Notes under the pieces: generated by a model
Told to the model about the DNA's origin: nothing
The model's database searches: none
The model's input: only the letters and a program-made list of their open reading frames with translations
In this document: piece after piece, positions 25,470 through 33,928 of the stretch
Position numbering within the stretch: the stretch's first letter is position 1
Layout: each line of letters opens with the position of its first letter
Position numbers and translations under genes: made by a program
Origin: Saccharibacillus sp. O23
Lineage (GTDB): Bacteria; Bacillota; Bacilli; Paenibacillales; Paenibacillaceae
Length of the DNA: 64,000 bases
Direction of reading: 5' to 3'
Assembly (NCBI RefSeq): GCF_002205895.1
Contig: NZ_NJDE01000025.1
Span: 62,001 to 126,000, forward strand

Positions 25470-27785
25470 TTACAGTTTCACCGTCGCGCTGCCGCCTTCA
25501 AGCGTCAGAACGATGCCTTGTTCGCCCGCTTCGCGCGAAGCGCCTTCGGCGCTTTCGATCGTATCGATGCCGCGGAGCGCGACTTTGACGTTCCGTCCGC
25601 CTTTGACTTCGATCTTGATCGTATTGCCGCTGCGGACCGCCGAAGCTTCGACCGCCGTCTTCGCGTCCAAGCCTACGACGTTCGCCGAAGCCGATTGTCC
25701 CGGCGCCAGCTCGAACAGGTGCAGCGTCAAGCCGTCCGCATAATCGTAATCCGGTTTGCCGTTTTCGCCGCCGACCGCGAGCAGCGTGCCTTCTTTGACG
25801 AAGGCCGGCAGGCTCATGAAATCGTGATTCTCGCTGTACCAACGGCCGCCTTCTTTCGTTTGGCCGTCCAGCAGGCCCGTCCATTTGCCCGCAGGCAGAT
25901 AATAGGTCACGTCGCCTTCCGCATTGAAGATCGGCGCGACGAGAATCGAATCGCCGAACATGTACTGCAGATCCAGCGGCGCGCAGGTCGGATCTTCCGG
26001 GAACTCCAAGAACATCGGACGCATCATCGGAATTCCGCGTTCCGCCGATTCCGCAGCCTGGTTGAACAGGTACGGCATAAGCGAGTTTTTGAGTTTCGTG
26101 AATTTGCGCAGCACGTCCACCGCTTCTTCGTCGAACAGCCAAGGCACGCGGTACGAATCGCTGCCGTGCAGGCGGCTGTGCGAAGACAGCAGGCCGAACT
26201 GGACCCAGCGTTTGTAGACGTCGGCCGGAGCCGTTTGTTCGAAACCGGAGATGTCGTGCGACCAGAAGCTGAAGCCGGATACGCCGAGCGACAGGCCGCC
26301 GCGCAGGCTTTCCGCCATCGATTCGTACGTGGACGAGCAGTCGCCGCCCCAGTGAACCGGGAATTGTTGGCCGCCGGTCGTGGCCGAACGGGCGAACAGC
26401 GCCGCTTCGTTTTTGCCGAGTTTGTTCTCCAGTACTTCGAAGACCGCTTTATTGTATTGGAACGTGTAGTAGTTGTGCATTTTCACCGGATCGGAGCCGT
26501 CGAAGTAGACGACGTCTTCCACCGGGATCCGTTCGCCGAAGTCCGTTTTGAAGCAGTCCACGCCTTGATCGACCAGCTCTTCGAGTTTGCTTTGGTACCA
26601 TTTGACCGCGGCCGGGTTCGTGAAGTCCACGATGCCCATGCCCGCCTGCCACATGTCCCACTGCCAGACGCTGCCGTCTTTGCATTTCAGCAGATAGCCG
26701 TTTTCCATCGCTTCTTCGAACAAGATCGACTTTTCCGCGATGTACGGGTTGATCCAGACGCAGATTTTCAATCCTTTTTCTTTGAGACGCTTCAGCAGGC
26801 CCGCAGGGTCCGGGAAAACGTCCTTGTCCCATTCGAAGTCCGTCCATTGGTATTCTTTCATCCAGAAGCAGTCGAAGTGGAACACGGACAGCGGCAGATC
26901 GCGTTCGCTCATGCCGTCGACGAAATGGTTGACCGTTTCTTCGTCGTAGTTCGTCGTGAACGAAGTCGTCAGCCACAGACCGAACGTCCAAGCCGGCGGG
27001 AGCGCCGGTTTGCCGGTCAGCTTCGTGTAGTTGTCGAGCACGTCTTTCGGCGTCTCGCCTCCGATGATGAAGTATTCGAGCGTTTCGCCTTCGACGCTGA
27101 ACTGCACTTTCGACACGTTTTCCGAAGCGACTTCGAACGATACTTTTTCCGGATGGTTGACGAACACGCCGTAGCCTTTGTTGGAAATATAGAACGGAAT
27201 GTTCTTGTAAGACTGCTCGCTGCTCGTGCCGCCGTCTTCGTTCCAGATGTCGACCGTCTGGCCGTTCTTGACGAACGGAGTGAACCGCTCGCCCAGACCG
27301 TAGACGTATTCGCCGATGCCCAGATCGAGCTGTTCGCGGAAATACGTTTTGCCTTCGGCTTTGGCTTCGATATGCGCGGCGCGCTTGAACGCGCTGCCCG
27401 TCAAGCGGCGGCTGCCGTAATGGAACTCGCTCGCGAAACCGGTATTTTTCTGAATGCTGACTTTCAGCTCGCCGCTTTGCAGCGCCAGCAGGTCGTCGTT
27501 ATCGGTAATCTGCACGTTCGTCTCGGACCCGTACAGTTCGAATTCGGGAGATTTTTTCACGCCGCCGGCGTGACGGTTCAGACGCACGCGGATCACGTTC
27601 GGCATCGGCGAGCTGTAGGTTGCTTTAAGCAGCGTCGCGTTCAGCGTGTCGCCGCGTTTTTCTACCTTTTTGGTTGCCGCGTATACGGTAAAGGAATCGT
27701 CTTTCTTTACGACGTCGCGGATGTCCACCGGACTTTGCATGTTGTATCCGTCGCGGACCAACCAATATCCATCGGTAAATTTCAT
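25470..27785 (-). CDS. yicI: alpha-xylosidase, GH31
   Basis: Cytoplasmic retaining glycosidase that removes alpha-xylose from xyloglucan oligosaccharides such as isoprimeverose. At 771 residues it is almost the length of E. coli YicI (772). The nucleophile is D415 in KTDFGERIP and the acid/base is D482 in HWGGDCSSTYESMAESL, at the YicI positions. The GH31 barrel motif HFDCFWMKEYQWTDFEWD is present around residues 303-320. It is divergent from an AraC regulator with direct-repeat operators and a perfect cre site between them, so control by substrate and by CcpA is likely. Confidence 0.97.
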   Translation of the reverse strand: MKFTDGYWLVRDGYNMQSPVDIRDVVKKDDSFTVYAATKKVEKRGDTLNATLLKATYSSPMPNVIRVRLNRHAGGVKKSPEFELYGSETNVQITDNDDLLALQSGELKVSIQKNTGFASEFHYGSRRLTGSAFKRAAHIEAKAEGKTYFREQLDLGIGEYVYGLGERFTPFVKNGQTVDIWNEDGGTSSEQSYKNIPFYISNKGYGVFVNHPEKVSFEVASENVSKVQFSVEGETLEYFIIGGETPKDVLDNYTKLTGKPALPPAWTFGLWLTTSFTTNYDEETVNHFVDGMSERDLPLSVFHFDCFWMKEYQWTDFEWDKDVFPDPAGLLKRLKEKGLKICVWINPYIAEKSILFEEAMENGYLLKCKDGSVWQWDMWQAGMGIVDFTNPAAVKWYQSKLEELVDQGVDCFKTDFGERIPVEDVVYFDGSDPVKMHNYYTFQYNKAVFEVLENKLGKNEAALFARSATTGGQQFPVHWGGDCSSTYESMAESLRGGLSLGVSGFSFWSHDISGFEQTAPADVYKRWVQFGLLSSHSRLHGSDSYRVPWLFDEEAVDVLRKFTKLKNSLMPYLFNQAAESAERGIPMMRPMFLEFPEDPTCAPLDLQYMFGDSILVAPIFNAEGDVTYYLPAGKWTGLLDGQTKEGGRWYSENHDFMSLPAFVKEGTLLAVGGENGKPDYDYADGLTLHLFELAPGQSASANVVGLDAKTAVEASAVRSGNTIKIEVKGGRNVKVALRGIDTIESAEGASREAGEQGIVLTLEGGSATVKL

Positions 27786-27893
27786 TCGTTACAGCCTCCT
27801 TGGCAGTTGTGGAAGCGCTCGGGAGCCGATCGGCCCGCCGATGCGGGAATCTTCGGGACCGCTTTCGTTTCGCGGTCTTTACGTTTATAATGA

Positions 27894-27958
27894 TATTGAT
27901 CTTTTAGCTAAATTTCTTCCGCTATTTTGATCTAAACTATCAATATTTTGATCTTTTA
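27894..27958. promoter_or_regulatory. phased direct repeats, likely AraC-family operators
   Basis: TATTTTGATCT occurs at 27923-27933 and again at 27944-27954, 21 bp apart (two helical turns). A shorter copy TATTGATCT at 27894-27902 has its GATCT 31 bp (three turns) before the second. They lie upstream of the yicI start on its promoter side (possible reverse-strand -10 near 27890) and upstream of the AraC gene. Confidence 0.65.
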
Positions 27959-27989
27959 TTCGATTCACGCTTTTCAATCCGCCACTATT

Positions 27990-28003
27990 TGGAAACGATT
28001 TCA
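27990..28003. promoter_or_regulatory. cre site (CcpA)
   Basis: TGGAAACGATTTCA fits the core consensus TGNAANCGNWNNCW at every position and T follows it. It lies in the yicI/AraC divergent region, 68 bp before the AraC start. Confidence 0.75.
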
Positions 28004-28070
28004 TATTCGGCGGCGCAGGTGTGATACCGTTCGGACTCTGCGTCCCGCTTCCGAAGGAGACTCAGCCGTT

Positions 28071-29006
28071 ATGAACCGAGCTTTGCTCAAAGAACAGCGT
28101 ATTCACGGCAATCCTATGTATCCGGTCAGTTCTTACGTCATGGAAGATCTGGACTACACGACGATCATGGACTGCCATTGGCACGAAGAATGGGAATTCA
28201 CGATCGTCACCCGAGGCAAGGTCAAATTCCAGATCGGAACCGAATACTACGAAGTCTCCGCGGGCGAAGCGATGTTCGTCCACGGCGGCGAACTTCATGC
28301 GGGTTACCGCGTCGGCGAAGAACCGTGCGCTTTCTCGGCGGTCGTGTTCGCTCCCGAGTTTCTGTCGAGCCGGGGTTATGACGCGCTTCAAGACAAATTC
28401 ATCGACCCCCTGCTGCAAAAAAAAGTGCTTCCGCCCGCTTTTATCAGCCGAAACGAAGCTTGGGAACGCGAAGTCCTCGCGCTGATCGCCGCCGTGATCG
28501 CCGATAACGAACGCCGGTCTCCCGCTTTCGAACTGACGACCAAAGCCCGGCTGCTGCAGATCTTCGCCGTGCTGCAAGGGCATATGCGCGAGCAGGCGCA
28601 AGTCTCCCCCGCCGGCGATCGCGAGAAAGTCGAACGGCTCAAGACGGTGCTGGGGTATATGCACGAGCATTATCCGTCCCCGATCAAGCTGGGCGAATTG
28701 GCGGGACTGCTGGATATGAGCGAAGGGCATTTCTGCCGCTTTTTCAAAAGCATGGTCCACAAAAGTCCCGTTGATTATCTCAACCGCTACCGCATCCAAC
28801 AGGCCTGCCGGCTGCTCGAGACCAGCGGCCACAAGATCGTCGAGATCGCGATGGAAGTCGGCTTCGACAGCCTGAGCTATTTTATCTCCGTCTTCAAGCA
28901 GCATCAAGGATGCACGCCTTCGCAGTACCGGAAACGGCTGGCCGGAACCGCGGCGGTTCAGCAGGCCTTCGGCTATTCGGGTCCGCTTGTCAGCGAACGG
29001 CAGTAA
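28071..29006 (+). CDS. AraC family regulator with N-terminal cupin
   Basis: Sugar-responsive activator of 311 residues. A cupin-like sensing domain (about 30-130) includes HWHEEWEF and the GEAMFVHGGELHAG turn. Two C-terminal helix-turn-helix motifs are seen in IKLGELAGLLDMSEGHFCR and IVEIAMEVGFDSLSYFISVF, ending in GCTPSQYRKRL. I chose ATG 28071, preceded by GAAGGAGA. It is divergent from yicI and probably activates it. Its last 34 bp overlap the 3' end of the convergent MerR gene. Confidence 0.93.
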   Translation: MNRALLKEQRIHGNPMYPVSSYVMEDLDYTTIMDCHWHEEWEFTIVTRGKVKFQIGTEYYEVSAGEAMFVHGGELHAGYRVGEEPCAFSAVVFAPEFLSSRGYDALQDKFIDPLLQKKVLPPAFISRNEAWEREVLALIAAVIADNERRSPAFELTTKARLLQIFAVLQGHMREQAQVSPAGDREKVERLKTVLGYMHEHYPSPIKLGELAGLLDMSEGHFCRFFKSMVHKSPVDYLNRYRIQQACRLLETSGHKIVEIAMEVGFDSLSYFISVFKQHQGCTPSQYRKRLAGTAAVQQAFGYSGPLVSERQ

Positions 29007-29764
29007 ATGTCGATCGCTTCGTGCAGGAAACGTCCGAATTCGCCGTCCCGGCCGCCGAAAGCATCGAAATAAGCGCGAAAACGCCGGTCGTTCCGATAAT
29101 TCTCCGCGATATGCCGCAGCAGTTCCGGGTTCGCGTCCACGTAGGGCTTCAACGTCTCGTGCCAATCGGCGATTCGAGCTTGCACGTCCGGGCTGCCGGC
29201 AGACCGACCTTCCATGAACGACGCCAATTCGGCGAAAATGCCGTTCATCCGCCGCTCCGTTTCCGAAAAAGCGCGTTCCCGTTCGGCCGCGGGCAGACGC
29301 TCGCGCTCTTCCTCCCGCCGTTTGTATTCCGCGTAAGCCTCCGTTCGGCCGTAAACGGCTTCGGCTTCGCGCTCGTACTGTTCGCGCAGCGGCACGCCCG
29401 AGAGTTCCGGCGGTTCGGGACCGAAGATCGTCCCGGCCGCGAGGTAACGGTCGAACGCGTCGATCGTACGTTCCAGCTCGCGTTTTCGCTCCGTCAATCG
29501 TTCCCGGTGTTTATGGAGCGCCTGACGCCGTTCGGCTTCGGGACGCTCCAGCAGCGCCGCTATTTCTTGAAGGCTCACGTCGGCTTCTTTCAGAAACAAG
29601 ATGATTTGAAGCCTCTCCAGATTATCCCGATCGTATAACCGGTACCCGTTCTCTCCTACGGATGCCGGTTTCAACAGACCGATCCGGTCGTAATGATGCA
29701 GAGCGCGAACGGTCGCGCCGGTAATGCGGGCGACTTCATGCACCGTCAACCATCGTTTGGACAT
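28973..29764 (-). CDS. MerR family regulator with TipAS-type effector domain
   Basis: Transcription activator of 263 residues. The MerR winged helix occupies 1-70 (LTVHEVARITGATVRALHHYDRIGLL, shown here beyond key residues only in part), followed by a coiled coil (about 75-115). The C-terminal helical domain (about 140-255) has the TipAS pattern, ending in YFDAFGGRDGEFGRFLHEAI. TipAS domains bind peptide antibiotics or other multidrug ligands. Its start overlaps the last 29 bp of the interrupted DUF2268 gene, so they form an operon. Confidence 0.9.
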   Translation of the reverse strand: MSKRWLTVHEVARITGATVRALHHYDRIGLLKPASVGENGYRLYDRDNLERLQIILFLKEADVSLQEIAALLERPEAERRQALHKHRERLTERKRELERTIDAFDRYLAAGTIFGPEPPELSGVPLREQYEREAEAVYGRTEAYAEYKRREEERERLPAAERERAFSETERRMNGIFAELASFMEGRSAGSPDVQARIADWHETLKPYVDANPELLRHIAENYRNDRRFRAYFDAFGGRDGEFGRFLHEAIDIYCRSLTSGPE

Positions 29765-30671
29765 CCCAATAATCCTCCGCGACTCGTAAGATTTCGTCGG
29801 CGCTTTTCAGCGTGGCCCGTTCGACGGGTTCGCCCGTTTTCCGCAGGTAATGGCGAATCAAGTGATAACCGCAGGCATAGCCGGCTCCGTAAGGCAGACC
29901 GGCGGGCGCGAACCCTTGCAGCGAAGCGATCTGGTCTCCGTATAACCGAGGCGCGATCCGCTCCCAGCCCGTGACGTTCAGCATCGTCTTCAAAGCCGGT
30001 TTGACGATTCCGTTCAACGTCTTCCCGTCCGTCTTGCCGACCCACGGTCCGAGCCGTTCTTCCCCTCAGCGTTCCACCGCGAAATTCTCCGCCAGCCCTT
30101 CGCCGACGAGCAGTTCGCCGAGCGTCACGTTCCGGTCCCAACGCACGAATTGGTAACGAACATTATGATTGCATTCATGCGCGAGCGCGGCCCGGATCCG
30201 CGGCAGCGTATAAGCATTCGGCGTCAATGCGGTCAAGACGTAACCCGGAATTCCGCCGTCCCCCGTATACCCTTCGTTCAAGCGCAAGATCTCGCTTTTC
30301 GGATTGCCGAGCAGCACCGTACATACGTAATTCCGCACCGGAAGCTCGATTCCCTGCCGCTCGAACGCTTCGAGACTGTCTCGGACCGTCTGCTCGCACT
30401 CTTGCCAGAAGCGTTCGGACGAGATCGCCCGTATTTGAGGAACCGTCGATTCGTCGATATCGAACGGCGGCAGATACATCGCATCGTTTAACGTCAGCAC
30501 GTCGAATCCGCCCGGCGCGTCGGCCCGAAACGGAATCTGCTGAATCTCCCATTTCCCTCCGAAAGGCCCCAACATCTCGGTTCGATACAGCTCTTGCTTG
30601 TCTTCGCGCGGCGCCGACACGATTCGGTTATAGACTTGGTCGGAACGCAGCATCGCAATATTGATCTTCAT
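29736..30671 (-). pseudogene. DUF2268 predicted Zn protease, interrupted by an in-frame TGA
   Basis: The upstream part (30671 to 30066, 201 codons) has the zinc-protease motif LAHECNHNVRY and ends GEGLAENFAVER at a TGA (30068-30066). The same frame then stays open for 110 more codons (GEERLGPWVGKTD onward to 29736), and the continuation resembles the usual C-terminal half of YjaZ/DUF2268 proteins. Together they would make about 311 residues, a plausible full length. A point nonsense mutation or a sequence error explains this best; there is no shift of frame. A small protein from TTG at 30017 is conceivable but has no ribosome site I can see. The intact product may be a chaperone- or protease-like stress protein. 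Confidence 0.75.
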
Positions 30672-30765
30672 GTTTTTCTCTCCTCTCTTGATCCGCTTCC
30701 CACTCTAAAGGATGACGCAGCGTCAGAGTCAAGAGGCCCGTCCAGAAAGAAAGCGCGGCATACCG

Positions 30766-30795
30766 AAAAAAAGAACCCCGATATTTTCGGGGTTC
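30766..30795 (-). terminator. rho-independent terminator of helD
   Basis: Reverse-strand stem GAACCCCGA (30795-30787) with TCGGGGTTC (30781-30773) then seven T. Confidence 0.9.
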
Positions 30796-30847
30796 TCAGG
30801 CTGGCGAGAAAGTCGGTCCGGCAGAGGAAGCAGGCCGAAATTTACGC

Positions 30848-33202
30848 CTACTGCCGAATCTGGTACAGCGCTTGATCCACTTCGGTCACGAACGGGCTGA
30901 TTTCGCCTGCCGCATAGAGATGCAGCATATGCATCGCCCGGGTGCACGCGGTATAGAACAGTTTGCGTTCGGATTCGCGGGCGTAGCGATCGGCCGACGC
31001 GCCGTACAGCAGCACCGCGTCGAATTCGATGCCTTTCGCCAGATAAGCTGGAACGATAACCGTCCCTTTTTCGAACGCCGGCGTGTTTTTGGTGATCAGA
31101 CGCGTATGCAAACGGTCTTTGAGCCGCTCTTGCAGTTCGTTGCATTCGCTCTGCGTCTTGCAGATGATCGCCGTGTAATCCAGTCCGCGCTCCCGCAGGT
31201 CTTCGATATCCGCCACGATCGCGTCGTCCATGTCGGCTCGGGCATTCGGCTCGAACCGCCTCAGCACCGGCTTTTCTCCGCTGCGGGTAAAGGCTTGAAT
31301 GGCTTCGCCTTCCGGCAGCATGGCTTTGGTGAACTCCGTGATCTCGCGCGTCGAACGGTAGCTTCGGGTCAAGCGCAGCACCATGCTTTCTTCGCGTCCG
31401 TACAGGTTCAGCAGCGGATCGTAATCGTCCAGCGCGGAATCGTGGCCGTAGATCGCTTGGTTCAGGTCGCCGAGCGCCGTCATGCGGGCTCGCGGGAACA
31501 GCCTTTTTAGGAATTCGAGCTGGAACGGGGTGTAATCCTGCACCTCGTCGACGATGATATGGCGAATCGAGGTATTCGTGATGAACCCCTGCAGCAGCTC
31601 GCGGAGCAGCAGCAGCGGAGTGGCGTCTTCGAAAAACAATTCCGACTTCGCCAGTTTGTCCTGCGTCAAACGCGCGAATTCGTGCCACATCGCGGGCAGC
31701 GGACGGCCGCCGGATAAGCGCATGAACAGCATTTCGTCTTTGAACAGCCTGCGATACATGCCTTTGACGTCGACGAAACGCTGGCGTTTGATCCATTTGC
31801 GCACCGGCTTCAGCCAGTCGTTGACGATCATGCGGGCCGCCGCTTCGCGCTGCTGATCGTAATCGTCGAACGTGTCGGCCGCGCCTTTTTGGTTGCGGCG
31901 CATCTGATTGTACGCTTTGTGCAGCGCGCTGGAATCGAGCAGTTGAATCTGGTCGTCCACCCATTCCTCGTCGCGCTGGCTTTTGCCGTAATCGCCGACT
32001 TCTTTGAGCAGCCATTTGCCCATCTGCTCGATCCGGCTCGGAATCTTGATCGAAGGATCGAATTCGTAGAATCGGCGGCGCATGTCTTCGGCGGACACGA
32101 TCTCGTGCCCTTGGAAGCGGATCGGACGGAACATCATATCGCGTTCCGCCAAGTGTTCCCGGTAAGCGCGAATCACTTCCAGATAATGAAGCGAAGATTT
32201 GTAGCGGATGCTGGCCAATCTTGCGTCGTAATCGAAATCGTCGCCGCGCAGCAGGTATTCGAGCTGATCGAACGCGTCTTCCAATTCGAATTCGCGGCCG
32301 ATCCGCCGTTCCAGATACGCTTGGAACGTCGTTTGCAGCATATTCTCTTCGCCGAGCTCCGGAAGCACCGTCGAGACGTAGCTGTTGAACAGCGAGTTGG
32401 GCGAGAACAGCACCAGTTGATCCGCGCTCAGCGTGTCCCGATAGCGGTACAACAAGTAAGCGACCCGCTGAAGCGCCGCCGAGGTCTTGCCGCTGCCCGC
32501 CGCGCCCTGCACGACCAATAGGCGGCTCTGCTCGTTGCGGATAATGGCGTTTTGCTCCTGCTGAATCGTCGAGACGATGCTCTTCATCTTGTCGTCGGCG
32601 CTCTGGCTCAAGACTTCTTGGAGCAGCTCGTCTCCGATCGTCATGCCGGTGTCGAACATGACCCGGATCTTCGCGTCGCGAATCACGTACTGGCGTTTCA
32701 ATTCCATCTCGCCTTCGACGCTTCCGCCCGGCGTCCGGTACGAGACGCCGCCCGGAGAACCGTCGTAATACAGACTCGAGATCGGCGCGCGCCAGTCGTA
32801 GATCAAGAAGTCCTGTTCGTTATCGTCGAGCAGCGAAGCGATGCCGAGATAGATCGGTTCCGCCTGCTTCTCCCCTTCTTCGCGAAAATCGATCCGCCCG
32901 AAATAAGGCGAATTGCGAAGCCTGCGCAGTTTGCCGAGCTGCGAGTAAGCGCGCTTATGGCCGAACTCCCGCTCCGCCAACACCTGCGACTGCTGCCGCA
33001 TGCTGGTGGACGTCTCGCCCAGATCGTCGGGCTCGGCGAAGTTCATCGTGACTTCGTCCCAGAATTCTTTGCGCAGCCCCACGACGTCGCCTCTCATCTC
33101 GCCGACCTGCGCTTCCAGACCGCTTATGCGCCGGACGATCTTCGACGTCACCTCGCTTACGCGTTCTTGCTCCCGTTTCCATTCCGAATCGGTGATTTCC
33201 AT
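30848..33202 (-). CDS. helD: RNA polymerase recycling motor ATPase HelD
   Basis: Superfamily-I helicase-like ATPase of 784 residues that strips stalled RNA polymerase from DNA. The N-terminal coiled-coil arm (1-75) precedes the split ATPase. Walker A is VVQGAAGSGKTSAALQR, with the Walker B-like IIVDEVQDYTPFQ, and motif VI near the end in FYTACTRAMHMLHLY. The length fits Firmicute HelD (about 770-790). ATG follows AGGAGGGGACG. It is monocistronic. Some HelD proteins protect against rifamycins; nothing here shows which class this is. Confidence 0.95.
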   Translation of the reverse strand: MEITDSEWKREQERVSEVTSKIVRRISGLEAQVGEMRGDVVGLRKEFWDEVTMNFAEPDDLGETSTSMRQQSQVLAEREFGHKRAYSQLGKLRRLRNSPYFGRIDFREEGEKQAEPIYLGIASLLDDNEQDFLIYDWRAPISSLYYDGSPGGVSYRTPGGSVEGEMELKRQYVIRDAKIRVMFDTGMTIGDELLQEVLSQSADDKMKSIVSTIQQEQNAIIRNEQSRLLVVQGAAGSGKTSAALQRVAYLLYRYRDTLSADQLVLFSPNSLFNSYVSTVLPELGEENMLQTTFQAYLERRIGREFELEDAFDQLEYLLRGDDFDYDARLASIRYKSSLHYLEVIRAYREHLAERDMMFRPIRFQGHEIVSAEDMRRRFYEFDPSIKIPSRIEQMGKWLLKEVGDYGKSQRDEEWVDDQIQLLDSSALHKAYNQMRRNQKGAADTFDDYDQQREAAARMIVNDWLKPVRKWIKRQRFVDVKGMYRRLFKDEMLFMRLSGGRPLPAMWHEFARLTQDKLAKSELFFEDATPLLLLRELLQGFITNTSIRHIIVDEVQDYTPFQLEFLKRLFPRARMTALGDLNQAIYGHDSALDDYDPLLNLYGREESMVLRLTRSYRSTREITEFTKAMLPEGEAIQAFTRSGEKPVLRRFEPNARADMDDAIVADIEDLRERGLDYTAIICKTQSECNELQERLKDRLHTRLITKNTPAFEKGTVIVPAYLAKGIEFDAVLLYGASADRYARESERKLFYTACTRAMHMLHLYAAGEISPFVTEVDQALYQIRQ

Positions 33203-33401
33203 ACCCGTCCCCTCCTGACCCTTCGCATCGATTATAGCGAAATATATAATTATGGAATATTTGTTAATTTAAGTACTTTTTCATACGGACAGAATTTTAT
33301 TGTACGCCTGCGTACGTTCGAAATCAACCGATTTCGCAGCGAATCCGCAAAGCGTTTCCGGGTATCATTTTACTATGCGCTCTGCCGTTTCGGCCATAAA
33401 G

Positions 33402-33441
33402 AAAGGGAAGGAGCGCCGGACACCCGGGTTTCCTTCCCTTT
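33402..33441 (-). terminator. terminator after the Cys-rich protein gene
   Basis: AAAGGGAAGGA (33402-33412) pairs perfectly with TCCTTCCCTTT (33431-33441). On the reverse strand the stem is followed by CTTTAT, a weak T-run. Confidence 0.65.
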
Positions 33442-33463
33442 CCGCACGTCGGAACGACCGCGT

Positions 33464-33802
33464 TCAAGCCGCCTGAGAAGCCATTTCCCGGCAGATTTCG
33501 GCGCAGCGTCGACAAGCTTCCGCGCAGCGTCGGCAGTGATCCATGTCGTGTTTGCCGCATTCGGCCGCGCAATCTTCGCAGATCTCGGCGCACAAAGCGC
33601 AGACCTTGGCCGCGTACGGACTGTTTTGAGTCATCGACCGGGCAGCGAACTCGCACGTATCCGCGCAAAGGCGATCCAGTCGGATGCAATCTTTCATCAT
33701 CGCCACGTCTTTTTCCTGCAAGCAGGCGTCGTAACAATGGTTGCAAGCTTCCATGCATTTCAGGCATTCGTCGATGCAGCGGCGCATTTCTTCCTTCGTC
33801 AT
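33464..33802 (-). CDS. Cys-rich four-helix bundle protein (Csp/YhjQ-like, DUF326)
   Basis: Protein of 112 residues with about 20 cysteines, mostly in CxxxC pairs along predicted helices, for example CIDECLKCMEACNHCYDAC, CALCAEICEDCAAEC and CRRCAEACRRCAEIC. This is the pattern of copper-storage proteins (Csp) and Bacillus YhjQ, where Cys line the bundle core and hold Cu(I). No Tat or Sec signal is present, so it is a cytosolic Csp3-like form. ATG follows GGAGGAATTC. No copper pump or CsoR gene is adjacent. Confidence 0.9.
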   Translation of the reverse strand: MTKEEMRRCIDECLKCMEACNHCYDACLQEKDVAMMKDCIRLDRLCADTCEFAARSMTQNSPYAAKVCALCAEICEDCAAECGKHDMDHCRRCAEACRRCAEICREMASQAA

Positions 33803-33928
33803 GTTCGAATTCCTCCTTGTAATGGACGGATCAGGGTCAAGCTTCTGTATCTCATTACCCTTCTTGTCCGGAGGTAAACGGAACGGGAGCGACGGAAAAA
33901 GCGCCGAACCTGCATCGTTCCCGACGCG

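Noticed and set aside
25113-27890. 925-codon forward frame opposite yicI.
   Set aside because: Shadow of the GH31 gene, whose catalytic residues sit at exact YicI positions; the forward frame is low-complexity Arg/Phe/Val sequence.
29736-30017. Independent 93-residue protein beginning at TTG 30017.
   Set aside because: It continues the DUF2268 frame after the TGA and has no ribosome site of its own, so I treat it as the tail of the broken gene.
30066-30068. TGA of the DUF2268 gene as a selenocysteine codon.
   Set aside because: The position is outside the metal site, the usual residue is unlikely to be Cys, and no convincing SECIS-like hairpin follows.
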